In this document: positions 26,063-37,869 of the stretch, in pieces
How the letters are laid out: the number at the start of each line of letters is the position of its first letter
Position numbering within the stretch: position 1 is the stretch's first letter
Assembly: GCA_021787615.1 (NCBI GenBank)
Contig: JAJYLP010000003.1
Span: 1-64,000 of the forward strand
Origin: Pseudomonadota bacterium
GTDB lineage: Bacteria > Pseudomonadota > Gammaproteobacteria > Steroidobacterales > Steroidobacteraceae
DNA length: 64,000 bases
Direction of reading: 5' to 3'
Translations under genes and position numbers: made by a program
The notes under the pieces: model-generated
The model's input: only the letters and a program-made list of their open reading frames with translations
Told to the model about the DNA's origin: nothing
Databases searched by the model: none

Positions 26063-26136
26063 ATAGAACGAGCACCTCGCGCGCGATGCGTCCGCAGTCG
26101 CTATGATCGGAGCGGATTTTACGGGTGAAGGGCCTC

Positions 26137-29100
26137 ATGCCGCACAGGATTCGAAGCATTCTCATCGCCAATCGGGGCGAGATCGCCATCCGCGTGATGC
26201 GGGCCGCGAACGAGCTCGGCCTGCGCACGGTCGCCATCTACTCCCGCGAGGACCGCTTTTCCCTGCACCGCACGAAGGCCGACGAGGCCTACCTGGTCGG
26301 ACAGGGCAAGGGCCCGATCGAGGCGTACCTCGACATCGAGGACATTGTGCGCGTCGCGCGCGAGGCGCGCGTCGATGCCGTGCACCCGGGCTATGGCTTT
26401 CTCTCCGAGAATCCCGACTTCGCCGCAGGCTGCGAGGGCGCCGGCATCGTGTTCGTCGGACCGGAGCCGCAAACCATGCGGCTGCTCGGCAATAAGGTCT
26501 CGGCACGCGATCTCGCCGCGCGCGCCGGCGTGGCCGTCATGCCCGCGACCGCGCCCCTGCCGCCGCAGTTCGCCGAATGCACGCGGCTTGCCCGGCAGAT
26601 CGGCTATCCGGTCATGCTCAAGGCGAGCTGGGGAGGCGGCGGGCGCGGGATGCGCGTGGTCGAGAGCGACGAGCAGTTGCAGGAGCTGCTGCCTGTGGCG
26701 CGCCGCGAGGCGAAGACGGCGTTCGGCAATGACGAGGTCTACCTCGAGAAGCTGGTGCGCCGCGCCCGGCACGTGGAGGTGCAGATCCTCGGCGATGCCT
26801 ACGGGGGCCTGGTGCACCTGTTCGAGCGCGACTGCACGGTGCAGCGGCGCAATCAGAAGGTGGTCGAGCGCGCCCCGGCGGTGTTTCTCACGGCGGCGCA
26901 GCGCGCCGAGATCTGCGCGGCGGCGCTCACCATCGGCCGCGCCGCCCGCTACCGCAACGCCGGCACGGTGGAATTCCTCCAGGACGCCGACAGCGGCCGG
27001 TTCTACTTCATCGAGGTCAATCCGCGCATTCAGGTCGAGCACACGGTCACCGAATGCGCCACCGGCATCGACTTGGTCAAGGCGCAGATCCGCATCGCCG
27101 AGGGCGCGCGGCTCGGCACTCCCGAGAGCGGCGTGCCGGCGCAGGAGGACATCCGCATCCAGGCCCACGCGCTGCAGTGCCGGGTGACCACCGAGGATCC
27201 GGAGAACAACTTCATCCCCGACTACGGCAAGATCAGCGCCTACCGCAGCCCGGCCGGCTTCGGCATTCGGCTCGATGCCGGCACCGCCTACACCGGCGCC
27301 ATCATCACCCGCTCGTACGACTCGCTGCTGGTGAAGGTGACGGCCTGGGCGTCGACCCCGGAGGAGGCCATCGCGCGCATGCACCGCGCGCTGTGGGAGT
27401 TCCGCATCCGCGGCGTGGTCACCAATCTGCGCTTCCTCGACCAGGTGATCAGCCACCCGCGTTTCGCCGACGGCGCCTACACCACCCGGTTCATCGACGA
27501 GACGCCGGAGCTGTTCCGCTGGCCGCGCAAGCGCGACCGTGCCACCCGCATTCTCACCTACATCGCCGAGACCATCGTCAACGGCAACGCCGAGACGCGC
27601 GCGCGGCCGCGCCCCGAGCGGATCGAGACCCCGAGGCTGCCGCCCGTGCCGCTCGCCGATCCGCCCCCCGGCGCCAAGCAGCGGCTCGAGCAGCTTGGCC
27701 CGGAGCGCTTCGCCCGCTGGATGCTCGCCGAGCAGCGCGTGCTGCTGACCGACACCACCATGCGCGATGCGCACCAGTCGCTGCTCGCCACGCGCATGCG
27801 CACGATCGACATGGCGGCCATTGCGCCGTACTACGCGAGCCTCACGCCGGAGCTGTTCTCAGTGGAATGCTGGGGCGGCGCGACGTTCGACGTGGCGATG
27901 CGCTTCCTGCGCGAGGACCCCTGGCAGCGGCTCACGGTGCTGCGCGAGCGCATGCCAAATCTGCTGCTGCAGATGCTGCTGCGCTCGGCCAACGCCGTCG
28001 GCTACGCCAACTATCCGGACAACGTGGTGCGCTTCTTCGTCAAGCGGGCCGCCGAGGGCGGCATCGACGTGTTCCGCATCTTCGATTCGCTCAACTGGGT
28101 CGAGAACATGCGCGTCGCCATCGACGCGGTGCTCGAGGCGGGCCGGCTGTGCGAGGCGGCGATCTGCTACACCGGCAATCTCAGCGATCCGCACGAAAAG
28201 AAATACACGCTCGATTACTACCTGCGGCTCGCGCAGGAGCTGAAGGCCGCCGGCGCGCACGTGCTCGGCATCAAGGACATGGCGGGGCTGTGCCGACCGC
28301 GCGCGGCGTTCGCGCTGGTCAAGGCCCTGAAGGAGGAGGTCGGGCTGCCGGTGCACTTCCACACTCACGACACCAGCGGCATCGCCGCCGCAAGCGTGCT
28401 GGCGGCGGTCGAGGCCGGCGCCGATGCCATCGACGGCGCCATCGATGCGATGAGCGGGCTCACCTCGCAGCCGAATCTCGGCTCGATCGTCGAGGCGTTG
28501 CGCCACGGTCCGCGCGATTCGCTCGTCGACCCGGCGAAGCTGCGCATGCTCTCGTCCTACTGGGAGCAGGTGCGCCGCCTCTATGCCGCGTTCGAGAGCG
28601 ACATCCGCTCCGGCGCCTCCGAGGTGTACGTGCACGGCATGCCGGGCGGCCAATATACCAACCTGCGCGAGCAGGCCCGCGCGCTCGGCATCGACAGCGC
28701 GCACTGGCCGCAGGTCGCACAGGCCTACGCCGACGTCAATCAGCTGTTCGGCGACATCGTGAAGGTCACGCCGAGCTCCAAGGTGGTCGGGGACATGGCA
28801 CTGCTGATGGTCACCAGCGGGCTGACGCCGCAGCAGCTGCTCGATCCGCAAGTGGATGTGCCGTTCCCGGATTCGGTGGTGCAGTTCTTCCACGGCGACC
28901 TCGGTCAGCCCTACGGCGGCTTTCCTGCGGCGCTGCAGCGCAAGGTGCTGAAAGGCGCCGCAGCGCTCGCCGAGCGGCCAGGCGCCTCGATGCGCCCCGC
29001 CGATCTGGCCGCCGAGCGCGCGAAGATTCAGCAGGCCACGCCGCGAACGGTCACCGACGATGACCTCGCGTCCTATCTGATGTACCCGAAGGTCTGGCTC

Positions 29101-29583
29101 GACTATGCCGCCGGGCAGGCGCGCTACGGCGATGTGGGCATCCTGCCGACCTCGGTGTTTTTCTACGGCATGGAGCCGGGTGATGAGATCAGCATCGACC
29201 TGGAGCGCGGCAAGCGGCTGTTCGTGCGCTATGTGGCCTGCAGCGAGATCCACGAGGACGGCACACGCACGGTGTTCATGGAGCTCAATGGACAGCCCCG
29301 CTCGCTGCGGGTGGCGGACCGCAGCCAGGTCGCCAAGCGCCCGCCGCAGCGCAAGGCCGAGCCGGACGATGCCCGGCAGGTCGGTGCGCCCATGCCGGCC
29401 ACGGTCGCGACGATCGCCGTGAGCGTCGGGCGCAAGGTGGCACGCGGCGACGTGCTGGTGAGTCTCGAGGCGATGAAGATGGAGACCCAGGTGCGCGCCG
29501 AGATCGACGGCGAGGTCGCTGAAGTCCTGGTCACACCCGGACAGCAGGTCGACCCGAAGGACCTGCTCGTCGTGCTGCACTGA
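26137..29583 (+). CDS. pyc: Pyruvate carboxylase
   Basis: 1148 aa from the ATG at 26137, which has AAGGG five bases upstream; a GTG at 26125 would add four residues. Single-chain form. The biotin carboxylase domain occupies residues 1-450 (IRSILIANRGEIAIRV, GGGGRGMRVV, FIEVNPRIQVEH). The carboxyltransferase TIM barrel spans ~530-800 (TTMRDAHQSLLATRMR, the metal/pyruvate site, and HFHTHDTSG). A C-terminal biotinyl domain carries EAMKMETQ. Produces oxaloacetate from pyruvate and bicarbonate, replenishing the TCA cycle. TATGAT at 26102-26107 could be its -10. Confidence 0.95.
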   Translation: MPHRIRSILIANRGEIAIRVMRAANELGLRTVAIYSREDRFSLHRTKADEAYLVGQGKGPIEAYLDIEDIVRVAREARVDAVHPGYGFLSENPDFAAGCEGAGIVFVGPEPQTMRLLGNKVSARDLAARAGVAVMPATAPLPPQFAECTRLARQIGYPVMLKASWGGGGRGMRVVESDEQLQELLPVARREAKTAFGNDEVYLEKLVRRARHVEVQILGDAYGGLVHLFERDCTVQRRNQKVVERAPAVFLTAAQRAEICAAALTIGRAARYRNAGTVEFLQDADSGRFYFIEVNPRIQVEHTVTECATGIDLVKAQIRIAEGARLGTPESGVPAQEDIRIQAHALQCRVTTEDPENNFIPDYGKISAYRSPAGFGIRLDAGTAYTGAIITRSYDSLLVKVTAWASTPEEAIARMHRALWEFRIRGVVTNLRFLDQVISHPRFADGAYTTRFIDETPELFRWPRKRDRATRILTYIAETIVNGNAETRARPRPERIETPRLPPVPLADPPPGAKQRLEQLGPERFARWMLAEQRVLLTDTTMRDAHQSLLATRMRTIDMAAIAPYYASLTPELFSVECWGGATFDVAMRFLREDPWQRLTVLRERMPNLLLQMLLRSANAVGYANYPDNVVRFFVKRAAEGGIDVFRIFDSLNWVENMRVAIDAVLEAGRLCEAAICYTGNLSDPHEKKYTLDYYLRLAQELKAAGAHVLGIKDMAGLCRPRAAFALVKALKEEVGLPVHFHTHDTSGIAAASVLAAVEAGADAIDGAIDAMSGLTSQPNLGSIVEALRHGPRDSLVDPAKLRMLSSYWEQVRRLYAAFESDIRSGASEVYVHGMPGGQYTNLREQARALGIDSAHWPQVAQAYADVNQLFGDIVKVTPSSKVVGDMALLMVTSGLTPQQLLDPQVDVPFPDSVVQFFHGDLGQPYGGFPAALQRKVLKGAAALAERPGASMRPADLAAERAKIQQATPRTVTDDDLASYLMYPKVWLDYAAGQARYGDVGILPTSVFFYGMEPGDEISIDLERGKRLFVRYVACSEIHEDGTRTVFMELNGQPRSLRVADRSQVAKRPPQRKAEPDDARQVGAPMPATVATIAVSVGRKVARGDVLVSLEAMKMETQVRAEIDGEVAEVLVTPGQQVDPKDLLVVLH

Positions 29584-29675
29584 GCTTCGCTGCGGCACAG
29601 CCGCATACATATCGTAGAACGAGATAAATGCGCCCGGTATGCGGTTTGCCGCTGCGGGCCTTGCGGCTGAGGGCA

Positions 29676-31262
29676 ATGCAATTGAGCGAGTGGTTCATGT
29701 TCGCAGACCGGCGTAGTCCGCTCGCCTTCTGGCTGGGCAGTCTCGGCGTCGTGATCGGCGCGCTGCTGCACATTCCGGCGTTCGTCATGGCGCGCGCCGT
29801 GCACTACCGGATGGCCGGCATGCCCATGGGAATGCCGATGCTCCTCGGCATGGCGTGCATCCTCGGCGGCACGGCAGCGGCCGTCTACGGGCTGCAGCCG
29901 AAGAAGGCGAGTCCGGACGCCGCGGTGCGGCATGAGCGCATCGTGGCGCCGGAGGATGCGCCGCTCACTGTGTGGCACTGGGCGGCCGGCGCAGCGCTCG
30001 CGGTCGCACTGGCGGTCGACATCATGAAAGTGAGCTCGCTCGGGTTCGTGGTGCCCGGGATGCGCGCTGAATACGGTCTCAGCGCCGCGCATGTCTCGCT
30101 GCTGCCGTTCGTGGCACTGACCGGAGCGACGCTCGGATCATTCATATGGGGCGCGCTCGCGGACCTCTACGGCCGGCGCGCCACCATACTGCTCGCCGCC
30201 GTCATGTTCATCGGCACCTCGATCTGCGGGGCGATGCCGTCCTTCAACTGGAATCTGCTCATGTGCTTTCTCATGGGCGCTTCCGCCGGCGGCCTGCTGC
30301 CGGTCGCCTACGCGCTGCTCGCCGAGATCATGCCGACACGCCACCGCGGCTGGAGTCTCGTGCTCGTCGGCGGCGTGGGCGCGCTCGGCGGGTACCTCGC
30401 GGCGGCGGGGTTCTCGGCGCTGCTGCAGCCGCAGTTCGGCTGGCGGATCATGTGGTTTCTCAACCTGCCCTCGGGCCTGCTCCTGATCGCCCTCGCGCCG
30501 CTCATCCCGGAGTCGGCGCGCTTTCTGATGCACATCGGCCGTCCCGAGGAGGCCCGCGCGACGCTCGAGCGCTTCGGCTCCGTGGTGATCACGCACTCCG
30601 AGGAGTGGGACGTGGAGGCGAGCCTCGACCACTCCCGCCTGCCGCCGACGGACCGGCGCTTTCGCGGCACCACCGTGGCGCTGACCGTCGCCGGGCTGTC
30701 CTGGGGCTGCGTCAATTTCGGGCTGCTGCTGTGGCTGCCCGGGGAGCTCATCGCGGAGGGCCGCAACATGGGGCTCGCCGCCGCCATCATCACCCGCTCC
30801 TCCCTCATCGCCGCGCCGGTCGTGGTGGTGGCGGCGCTGCTGTATTCACGCTGGAGCACCAAGGGGGCGCTGCTGGTCATGATGGGCGTGACGGCGGCCG
30901 GCGCCATCGCGCTTGTCCTGCGCCAGAGCGGCGTGTCGGGCGCGGCGAATCCGCTGTTGGCGCTGGCGCTGCTCATTGTCGGCTCGACCGGCGTCATTTC
31001 GATTCTGCTGCCGTATGCGGCGGAGAATTATCCGCTGCGCATCCGCGGGCGGGCCACCGGCTGGGTCGCCGGCTGCAGCAAGGCGGGCGGCCTCCTCTGT
31101 CAGGGGCTCGGCGCGCTCGCGCTGGTGCCGGCGCTCGGGGTGAGCGCGGCGGCGATCGCCGTCGCGGTCGTGCTCGGCCTGGCCCTGATCGGCGCTTACG
31201 GAGTGGAAACCCGCGGGCGCGACCTGCGCGAGCTCGAGCGCGCGGTGAGGGACGTGCGCTGA
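29676..31262 (+). CDS. MFS transporter with two extra N-terminal membrane segments
   Basis: 528 aa from the ATG at 29676 (GAGGG upstream); the open frame begins at 29628 without a ribosome site. The MFS core starts near residue 100 with the signature GALADLYGRRATI between helices 2 and 3, MPTRHRGWSL near helix 4-5, and PESARFLMHIGRPEEARATL at the central loop, as in the sugar/aromatic acid porter groups. Preceding it are two additional hydrophobic segments (residues ~15-60) joined by a methionine-rich piece (RMAGMPMGMPMLLGM). The substrate is unknown. It ends one base before the GH39 stop. Confidence 0.85.
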   Translation: MQLSEWFMFADRRSPLAFWLGSLGVVIGALLHIPAFVMARAVHYRMAGMPMGMPMLLGMACILGGTAAAVYGLQPKKASPDAAVRHERIVAPEDAPLTVWHWAAGAALAVALAVDIMKVSSLGFVVPGMRAEYGLSAAHVSLLPFVALTGATLGSFIWGALADLYGRRATILLAAVMFIGTSICGAMPSFNWNLLMCFLMGASAGGLLPVAYALLAEIMPTRHRGWSLVLVGGVGALGGYLAAAGFSALLQPQFGWRIMWFLNLPSGLLLIALAPLIPESARFLMHIGRPEEARATLERFGSVVITHSEEWDVEASLDHSRLPPTDRRFRGTTVALTVAGLSWGCVNFGLLLWLPGELIAEGRNMGLAAAIITRSSLIAAPVVVVAALLYSRWSTKGALLVMMGVTAAGAIALVLRQSGVSGAANPLLALALLIVGSTGVISILLPYAAENYPLRIRGRATGWVAGCSKAGGLLCQGLGALALVPALGVSAAAIAVAVVLGLALIGAYGVETRGRDLRELERAVRDVR

Positions 31263-31263
31263 G

Positions 31264-32880
31264 TCAGCCGCCGCGGCGCAACAGCAGCAGCGCCAAGCCG
31301 TGCTGCGGCACGAGGACGTCAATTTGTCCGTCGATCAGGTGCACACGGCGCGGCGGCGCCAGCCGGCCGGCCGCTCGCAGCGCCGTAATCTGCTGCGGCG
31401 TCGGCCACGACGGCCGCCCCATCGCGTCGAAAGTGCGCAGCACGTTGCTGTGGCGATCGTCGACGCGCCACAGGAGGCCGGTCGCGGCAGCCGGAAAGCC
31501 CGTCACCGTGATGTCGAACGCCCGATGGGACCGGCGGGCCGGCGGTGGCGTGTAATGCGGACCCCTGCCGTCCGGCGCGGAGTAGTCCCACAACGCCAGC
31601 ACCAGCGATCCGTCGCGCCGGCGCGTGATCAGCGCGGAGCGCACATCCGGCTGCAGCCGCAGGTGCCCCAGCTGGTGCAGCAGCGCGAAGGCGTTGAAGG
31701 CCGCCTTGGGGATGTCGTCCTCGGCGATGAGGCCGAAGCCGCCGTAGAACGGCTTGCGGATCACCCCGCCCTCCTCGAACACGTCCGAGAACGTCCAGTA
31801 GCTCATGGCGTGCAGCAACCCGTCGCACTGGCGGATCGTCGAGGCGATCCACGGACCCATGTACGGCGTGTCCGTCACATCCGGCTCATTGCTGTAGCTG
31901 GCGTTGAATTCCGACAGGATCAGCGGCAGATGCGGATAAGCCGAGCGCTCGATCTCCTCGTGCACCTTGCGCACCGCGCGGCACACCATCGTGCGCCGCG
32001 ACACGTTCTCATGCGTCCCGAACACGTTCTCCGGCGTGTCGTTGCCATAGACGTGCGTGCTGACGAAGTCGATCGGTACGTGCGCCTTGGCGAGGTGACG
32101 CAGGAAGGCGCTGACCCAGGCCGCCTGGGCGGTCGCCGGGCCGCCGACACGCAGCCGGCGGTTGACGCTCTTCAGCGCGCGCGCGGTATGGTCGTAGAGC
32201 GCGAAGTAGGTCTTCTGCTTCGGTACACCGCCCCAGAAGCCCAGATTCGGCTCGTTCCAGACCTCGAAATACCACTTGGCGACCTCGCCGATGCCGTAGC
32301 GGGCGATGAAATGCCGGGCAAGCGCCCTGATCATGCGGTCCCACGCCGCGTAGCTGCGCGGCGGCGAGACGTTCGGGTGATACCAGAATGGATTCACCAT
32401 CTTGGGGTGGCTGGCGAGCGCCGTGGGCATGAAGTCCAGTTCGACGTAAGGGCGCACGCCGTGCGCGCGCAGCGCGTCCATGATCTGGTCCACATACGAG
32501 AAGTTGTACGGCGGGCTCGCGGCCTTGCCCTTGGAATGCCCTGCGCGCCGGTTGTAGAAGAGCGCCGAGGGGCCCACCGCGAGCCCGACCTCATCATCGA
32601 GCAGCCCGTGGAAGCGCACGTAGCGGATGCCCGTCGCCGCCTTCATCATCCCGAGGTCGCGCTGATAATTGGCGCGCAGCACCAGCAGCGCATGGCCCGA
32701 GCCGAACATGTGCTCCCAGAAGTGGGGGAACGGCTTGCCGGGCGCGCGAGCATCGATGCGCAGCGTCTCGGTGGAGGCCGCATGCGGCGGCTGGGGCGGG
32801 CGCGGCGGGGCCGTACGGCCGCCGGAGCACGCGCAGCAGGCCAGCGGGACGAACAGGGCCGCGAGAAATGCGCGATTCAT
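31264..32880 (-). CDS. GH39-family glycoside hydrolase (beta-xylosidase-like) lipoprotein
   Basis: 538 aa. N-terminal leader ending LACCACSGG suggests lipid modification and outer-membrane anchoring. The GH39 (clan A) barrel has the acid/base Glu in FEVWNEPNLGFWGG near residue 220 and the nucleophile Glu in LILSEFNASY near residue 320; H-F-WEHMFGSGHA near residue 53 is the substrate-pocket segment. A C-terminal beta domain follows. The family contains beta-xylosidases and alpha-L-iduronidases; xylan or arabinoxylan side-chain trimming fits the pentose enzymes nearby. It is 30 bp downstream of the aldehyde dehydrogenase gene in the same direction. Confidence 0.88.
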   Translation of the reverse strand: MNRAFLAALFVPLACCACSGGRTAPPRPPQPPHAASTETLRIDARAPGKPFPHFWEHMFGSGHALLVLRANYQRDLGMMKAATGIRYVRFHGLLDDEVGLAVGPSALFYNRRAGHSKGKAASPPYNFSYVDQIMDALRAHGVRPYVELDFMPTALASHPKMVNPFWYHPNVSPPRSYAAWDRMIRALARHFIARYGIGEVAKWYFEVWNEPNLGFWGGVPKQKTYFALYDHTARALKSVNRRLRVGGPATAQAAWVSAFLRHLAKAHVPIDFVSTHVYGNDTPENVFGTHENVSRRTMVCRAVRKVHEEIERSAYPHLPLILSEFNASYSNEPDVTDTPYMGPWIASTIRQCDGLLHAMSYWTFSDVFEEGGVIRKPFYGGFGLIAEDDIPKAAFNAFALLHQLGHLRLQPDVRSALITRRRDGSLVLALWDYSAPDGRGPHYTPPPARRSHRAFDITVTGFPAAATGLLWRVDDRHSNVLRTFDAMGRPSWPTPQQITALRAAGRLAPPRRVHLIDGQIDVLVPQHGLALLLLRRGG

Positions 32881-32910
32881 TGCGGACTCTCCGAAATGCG
32901 CCGCCGGCGC

Positions 32911-34374
32911 TCAATCCAACTTGATCATGACGTGGCGCGGCACCGTGTAGTCCTCGAGCGCATAGATCGAGAGATCCTTGCCGTAGCCCGAGCGCTTGAA
33001 GCCGCCGTGCGGCATCTCGCGCGCCATGGTGCCGTGGGTATTGATCCAGGTACAGCCGTACTGCAGCCGGGCGGCGACCCGCATCGCCTTGCCGACGTCG
33101 CGCGTCCACACCGATGAGGCGAGCCCGTACTCCGAGTCGTTCGCCCAACGCACGGCCTCCTCGGGGTCAGTGAAGCGCGTCAGCGTCACGACCGGACCGA
33201 AGATTTCGCGCTGAACGACCTCATCCTCCTGCCGGGCGCCCGCGATCACGGTGGGCTCATAGAAAAACCCCGCGCCGTCGCGGGCGCGCCCGCCCGTGGT
33301 GACACTCAGGTGCTGTCCCGCTGCGGCCCGCTCCACGAAACCCGCGACGCGGCGGCGCTGCTCAGCCGAGATGACTGGCCCCATGTCCACCGCGGGATGC
33401 GTCTGCGCACCGACGCTCAGTGTGCGTGCAGCCTGCGTCACGTCCTCGACGACGCGATCGTAAACCCTCGCCTCGACGTACAGGCGGCACGCCGCGGTGC
33501 AGTCCTGGCCCGCGTTGTAGAACCCGAAAACGCGCATCGCCGCCGCGACGGCGTCGAGATCGGCGTCCGCAAAGACGATCACCGGCGCTTTTCCGCCGAG
33601 CTCGAGGTGGGTGCGCTTGAGGTTGCCGGCAGCCGCGGCGAGCACCTTCTGCCCGGTCGCGACGTCGCCGGTGAGCGAGACCATGCGTACGCGCGCGTGC
33701 GCGACCAGAGGCGCGCCGACGCTCTCGCCGCGGCCGCACACGATATTGACGACACCCTTGGGAAGGATCTCGGCGAGCGCGCCGGCGAGCTTCAATACCG
33801 TAAGCGGTGTCTGTTCAGAGGGCTTCAATACGACGGTGTTGCCCGCGGCCAGCGCCGGCGCCAGTTTCCAGGCTGCCATCATGAGCGGGTAGTTCCACGG
33901 CGCGATCGATCCGACCACACCGATCGGGTCCCGTCGGATCATGCTCGTGTGGCCGCGCACGTACTCGGCCGCGAGAGGCCCGCCCTGCATCCGCGCCGCG
34001 CCGGCAAAGAAGCGGAACGCATCGGCGATGGTCGGCATCTCGTCCCGGCGCATCGCCTTCAGCGGCTTGCCGGTGTTGCGGGATTCGAGTTCGGCGTAGG
34101 CGTCGGCCTGGGCATCCAAGTGAGCGGCGATCTCGAGCAGCCGTCGCGAGCGGTGCGCCGGTGTGCTCTGCGCCCACTGCTCGAACGCCGCGGCGGCGGC
34201 CTCGACCGCGGCATCGAGCTGTTCCGCCGAGGCCTCCCGGACCGAAGCGATCGGTTGGCCGGTGGCCGGATCGAGAATCGATTCAGATGCGCCAAGACCC
34301 ACTACCCGCTCGCCATTGATCAGCAGGCGTGTTTCCAGGGGTGATCCGGGGGGCGTTGCGGTGTGCGCAGGCAT
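32911..34374 (-). CDS. NAD(P)-dependent aldehyde dehydrogenase (gamma-aminobutyraldehyde dehydrogenase-like)
   Basis: 487 aa. Catalytic Cys in GQDCTAAC near residue 288, general base Glu in LELGGKAPV near 254, and NAD-binding SLTGDVATG. The segments [23 protein letters not shown] and [18 protein letters not shown] resemble PatD/YdcW 4-aminobutyraldehyde dehydrogenases. In this setting, between GH39 and a GntR regulator, it may act on a sugar-derived aldehyde instead. ATG at 34374, divergent from the GntR gene. Confidence 0.88.
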   Translation of the reverse strand: MPAHTATPPGSPLETRLLINGERVVGLGASESILDPATGQPIASVREASAEQLDAAVEAAAAAFEQWAQSTPAHRSRRLLEIAAHLDAQADAYAELESRNTGKPLKAMRRDEMPTIADAFRFFAGAARMQGGPLAAEYVRGHTSMIRRDPIGVVGSIAPWNYPLMMAAWKLAPALAAGNTVVLKPSEQTPLTVLKLAGALAEILPKGVVNIVCGRGESVGAPLVAHARVRMVSLTGDVATGQKVLAAAAGNLKRTHLELGGKAPVIVFADADLDAVAAAMRVFGFYNAGQDCTAACRLYVEARVYDRVVEDVTQAARTLSVGAQTHPAVDMGPVISAEQRRRVAGFVERAAAGQHLSVTTGGRARDGAGFFYEPTVIAGARQEDEVVQREIFGPVVTLTRFTDPEEAVRWANDSEYGLASSVWTRDVGKAMRVAARLQYGCTWINTHGTMAREMPHGGFKRSGYGKDLSIYALEDYTVPRHVMIKLD

Positions 34375-34436
34375 GCGCTAGAGAATAGCGCGAGGGACCG
34401 CTGTGCGGGATGCGGAGGTTTTGGCGTCGGGAGCGT

Positions 34437-34446
34437 CTTAATTAAG
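34437..34446. promoter_or_regulatory. Palindrome CTTAATTAAG in the aldehyde dehydrogenase/GntR divergent region
   Basis: A 10-bp perfect palindrome, AT-rich in an otherwise GC-rich 155-bp intergenic region, 63 bp upstream of the aldehyde dehydrogenase start. Possible regulator site; no further support. Confidence 0.3.
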
Positions 34447-34498
34447 GTATGGTCGCCGCCCTGCGCCCGATCCGCAGGCAGCGGTCGGCCGATCGGCC

Positions 34499-34527
34499 TA
34501 TAATTTGATGATAAACGGATAGTTTAC
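34499..34527 (+). promoter_or_regulatory. -10 element and inverted repeat before the GntR gene
   Basis: TATAAT at 34499-34504 is a consensus -10 (I see no good -35). Just downstream, ATAAAC (34511-34516) and GTTTAC (34522-34527) form an inverted repeat with a 5-bp spacer and one mismatch, directly over the expected transcription start and ending two bases before the GntR ATG. This is a likely autoregulatory operator. Confidence 0.5.
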
Positions 34528-34529
34528 TA

Positions 34530-35345
34530 ATGCATCATCGTGCCGAACCTGCCCGCATGAAAGCCGATGACCGTCTTGGCCCGCACCCGGGTGCACCGCG
34601 CCCGATGCCGCGCTTCAGCCTGCTCGACCCCGAGCGCAGCAAGTCCAACCACGACCAGATCGCCGCGATCCTCGGCACCGAATTGCTTCAGGGCCGCTAC
34701 CCGCCCGGCAGCCCCATGCCTGCGGAGGCCGAGCTCGGCGCCCGCTTCCACGTCTCGCGTACCGTTCTGCGCGAGGTGATGAAGACGCTGGCCGCGAAAG
34801 GCTTCGTGGTGCCGAAGACGCGGGTGGGGACCCGCGTGCGCGATACAGTCTTCTGGAATTATTTTGACGCCGACGTGCTCGCGTGGCGGCTGCGCCTGGG
34901 GCTCGATGACGAGTTCCTGCAGACACTGACCGAAGTTCGCCGCGCGCTGGAGCCGGCCGCAGCCGGGCTCGCCGCGCGGCGGCGGCTGCCGCAGGACATC
35001 GCCCGGCTGCGCGAGTGCGTGCGCCAGATCGGCCGGACCGATCACTCGCGGCAGAGCTTCGCCGCGGCGGACCTCGATTTCCACCTGGCGATCGGCAGCG
35101 CTTCCGGCAACCCGCTCATCCGTTCCATCGCCAGCGTGATCGAGACGGCGCTGGTGGCCTCCTTCACCTACAGCTCGCCGGCCGACAACCCGACGGATCA
35201 TGCCGCGAGCGTCGCAGGTCACTCGGCGGTGGTCGATGCCATCGAGGCCGGAGACGAGTCAGGCGCCGCGGGCGGAATCCTCGCGGTGATCGACACCGCC
35301 GTGCGGCGCATCGACGGGCGCAAGAAGCGGGGCGCGCCGCCGTGA
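34530..35345 (+). CDS. GntR-family transcriptional regulator (FadR/FCD type)
   Basis: 271 aa (ATG at 34530; an ATG at 34557 is possible). N-terminal winged helix with [31 protein letters not shown] split over residues ~58-88, and a C-terminal FCD effector domain with [16 protein letters not shown] supplying metal-binding Asp/His positions. FCD regulators usually respond to sugar acids or carboxylates. It probably controls the divergent aldehyde dehydrogenase/GH39 pair and/or the pentose genes that follow. It converges on the XylB-like gene, with 17 bp between stops. Confidence 0.88.
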   Translation: MHHRAEPARMKADDRLGPHPGAPRPMPRFSLLDPERSKSNHDQIAAILGTELLQGRYPPGSPMPAEAELGARFHVSRTVLREVMKTLAAKGFVVPKTRVGTRVRDTVFWNYFDADVLAWRLRLGLDDEFLQTLTEVRRALEPAAAGLAARRRLPQDIARLRECVRQIGRTDHSRQSFAAADLDFHLAIGSASGNPLIRSIASVIETALVASFTYSSPADNPTDHAASVAGHSAVVDAIEAGDESGAAGGILAVIDTAVRRIDGRKKRGAPP

Positions 35346-35362
35346 ACGCCCGGTGCCGGCGG

Positions 35363-36121
35363 CTACACCCAGCCGCCGTCGACGATGTACTGTTGGCTGG
35401 TGCAGGCACTGGCCGCATCCGAGGCCAGAAACACGATGACGTTCGCCACTTCGACGGGCTGCAGCTTGCGCTTCAGGCACTGGTGCGCGGCGATCTCCTT
35501 TTCCGTCTCGGGCGTGACCCACCTCTGGAGCTGGCGGGCCGTCATGATCCAGCCCGGCGCCACCGCGTTGACGCGGATCCCGTAGGGCCCGTAATCGCGC
35601 GCCAGCGAGCGGGTCAGGCCGAGGACCGCGGACTTCGAGGCCGTGTAGGCGACCATGCCGCCCTGGCCGATGATCCAGGAGATCGAGCCAAGGTTGATGA
35701 TGGCGCCGCCTCCGGCGGCCTTCATGCCGGCCAGCACCGCCTGCGCGCAGAAGAACTGCTGCTTGAGATTGACGGCGACACGGCTGTCCCACAGAGCTTC
35801 GGTCACCTCCTCGGTCGGATGGCGCTCGTCGCTCGCGGCGTTGTTGACCAGCACCTCGACCGGCCCCAGGCGCGCGCTGATGGCCGCAATCGCGCGCCGC
35901 AGCGCCGTGACGTCGGTCAGATCGCAGTGCTCGAAGTGCACGGCGACGCCGGCGGCGGCGAGCTCCCGCACCAGGGCGCGCGAGGGCTCCTCGGCAAGAT
36001 CAATGAAGGCGACGCGCGCTTGCTGCGCGGCGAACTGCCGCACGATCGCCTCGCCGATCCCCGAGCCCCCGCCGGTGACCAGAACGACCCGGTCTTTCAG
36101 GTCCGTATAGATGGCTGTCAT
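35363..36121 (-). CDS. SDR sugar dehydrogenase, XylB-like (D-xylose or related aldose 1-dehydrogenase)
   Basis: 252 aa. Short-chain dehydrogenase with TGGGSGIG at residue ~17, NNAASDERH, catalytic Ser in GSISW, and YTASK. Resemblance to Caulobacter XylB runs along the whole protein: the CDL segment, [22 protein letters not shown] near residue 220, and a C-terminal DGGWV. XylB oxidises D-xylose to xylonolactone, the first Weimberg step. The nearby GguC-like protein and ketoglutarate semialdehyde dehydrogenase fit that route, but the sugar could equally be L-arabinose or another pentose. Confidence 0.82.
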   Translation of the reverse strand: MTAIYTDLKDRVVLVTGGGSGIGEAIVRQFAAQQARVAFIDLAEEPSRALVRELAAAGVAVHFEHCDLTDVTALRRAIAAISARLGPVEVLVNNAASDERHPTEEVTEALWDSRVAVNLKQQFFCAQAVLAGMKAAGGGAIINLGSISWIIGQGGMVAYTASKSAVLGLTRSLARDYGPYGIRVNAVAPGWIMTARQLQRWVTPETEKEIAAHQCLKRKLQPVEVANVIVFLASDAASACTSQQYIVDGGWV

Positions 36122-36247
36122 CTGTCATCGCACTCCGCGGGAAGGTGGCGTTGCCCGGGCGCGCCGCTGCGCCCCGGCGGTGCGCGCATCATACTGCGCG
36201 CGCGGCGGCATTCGATTCCGACAACGGCACAGGAGCATCGCGTACCC

Positions 36248-37831
<1,584 letters not shown>

Positions 37832-37869
37832 TACGCGCGGGAGCGCGCGCCGCGTGACGCGGCGAGCGC

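Noticed and set aside
35015..36247. Long upstream extension of the ketoglutarate semialdehyde dehydrogenase frame
   Set aside because: It runs through the antisense of the XylB-like gene; the conserved ALDH sequence begins at the ATG at 36248.
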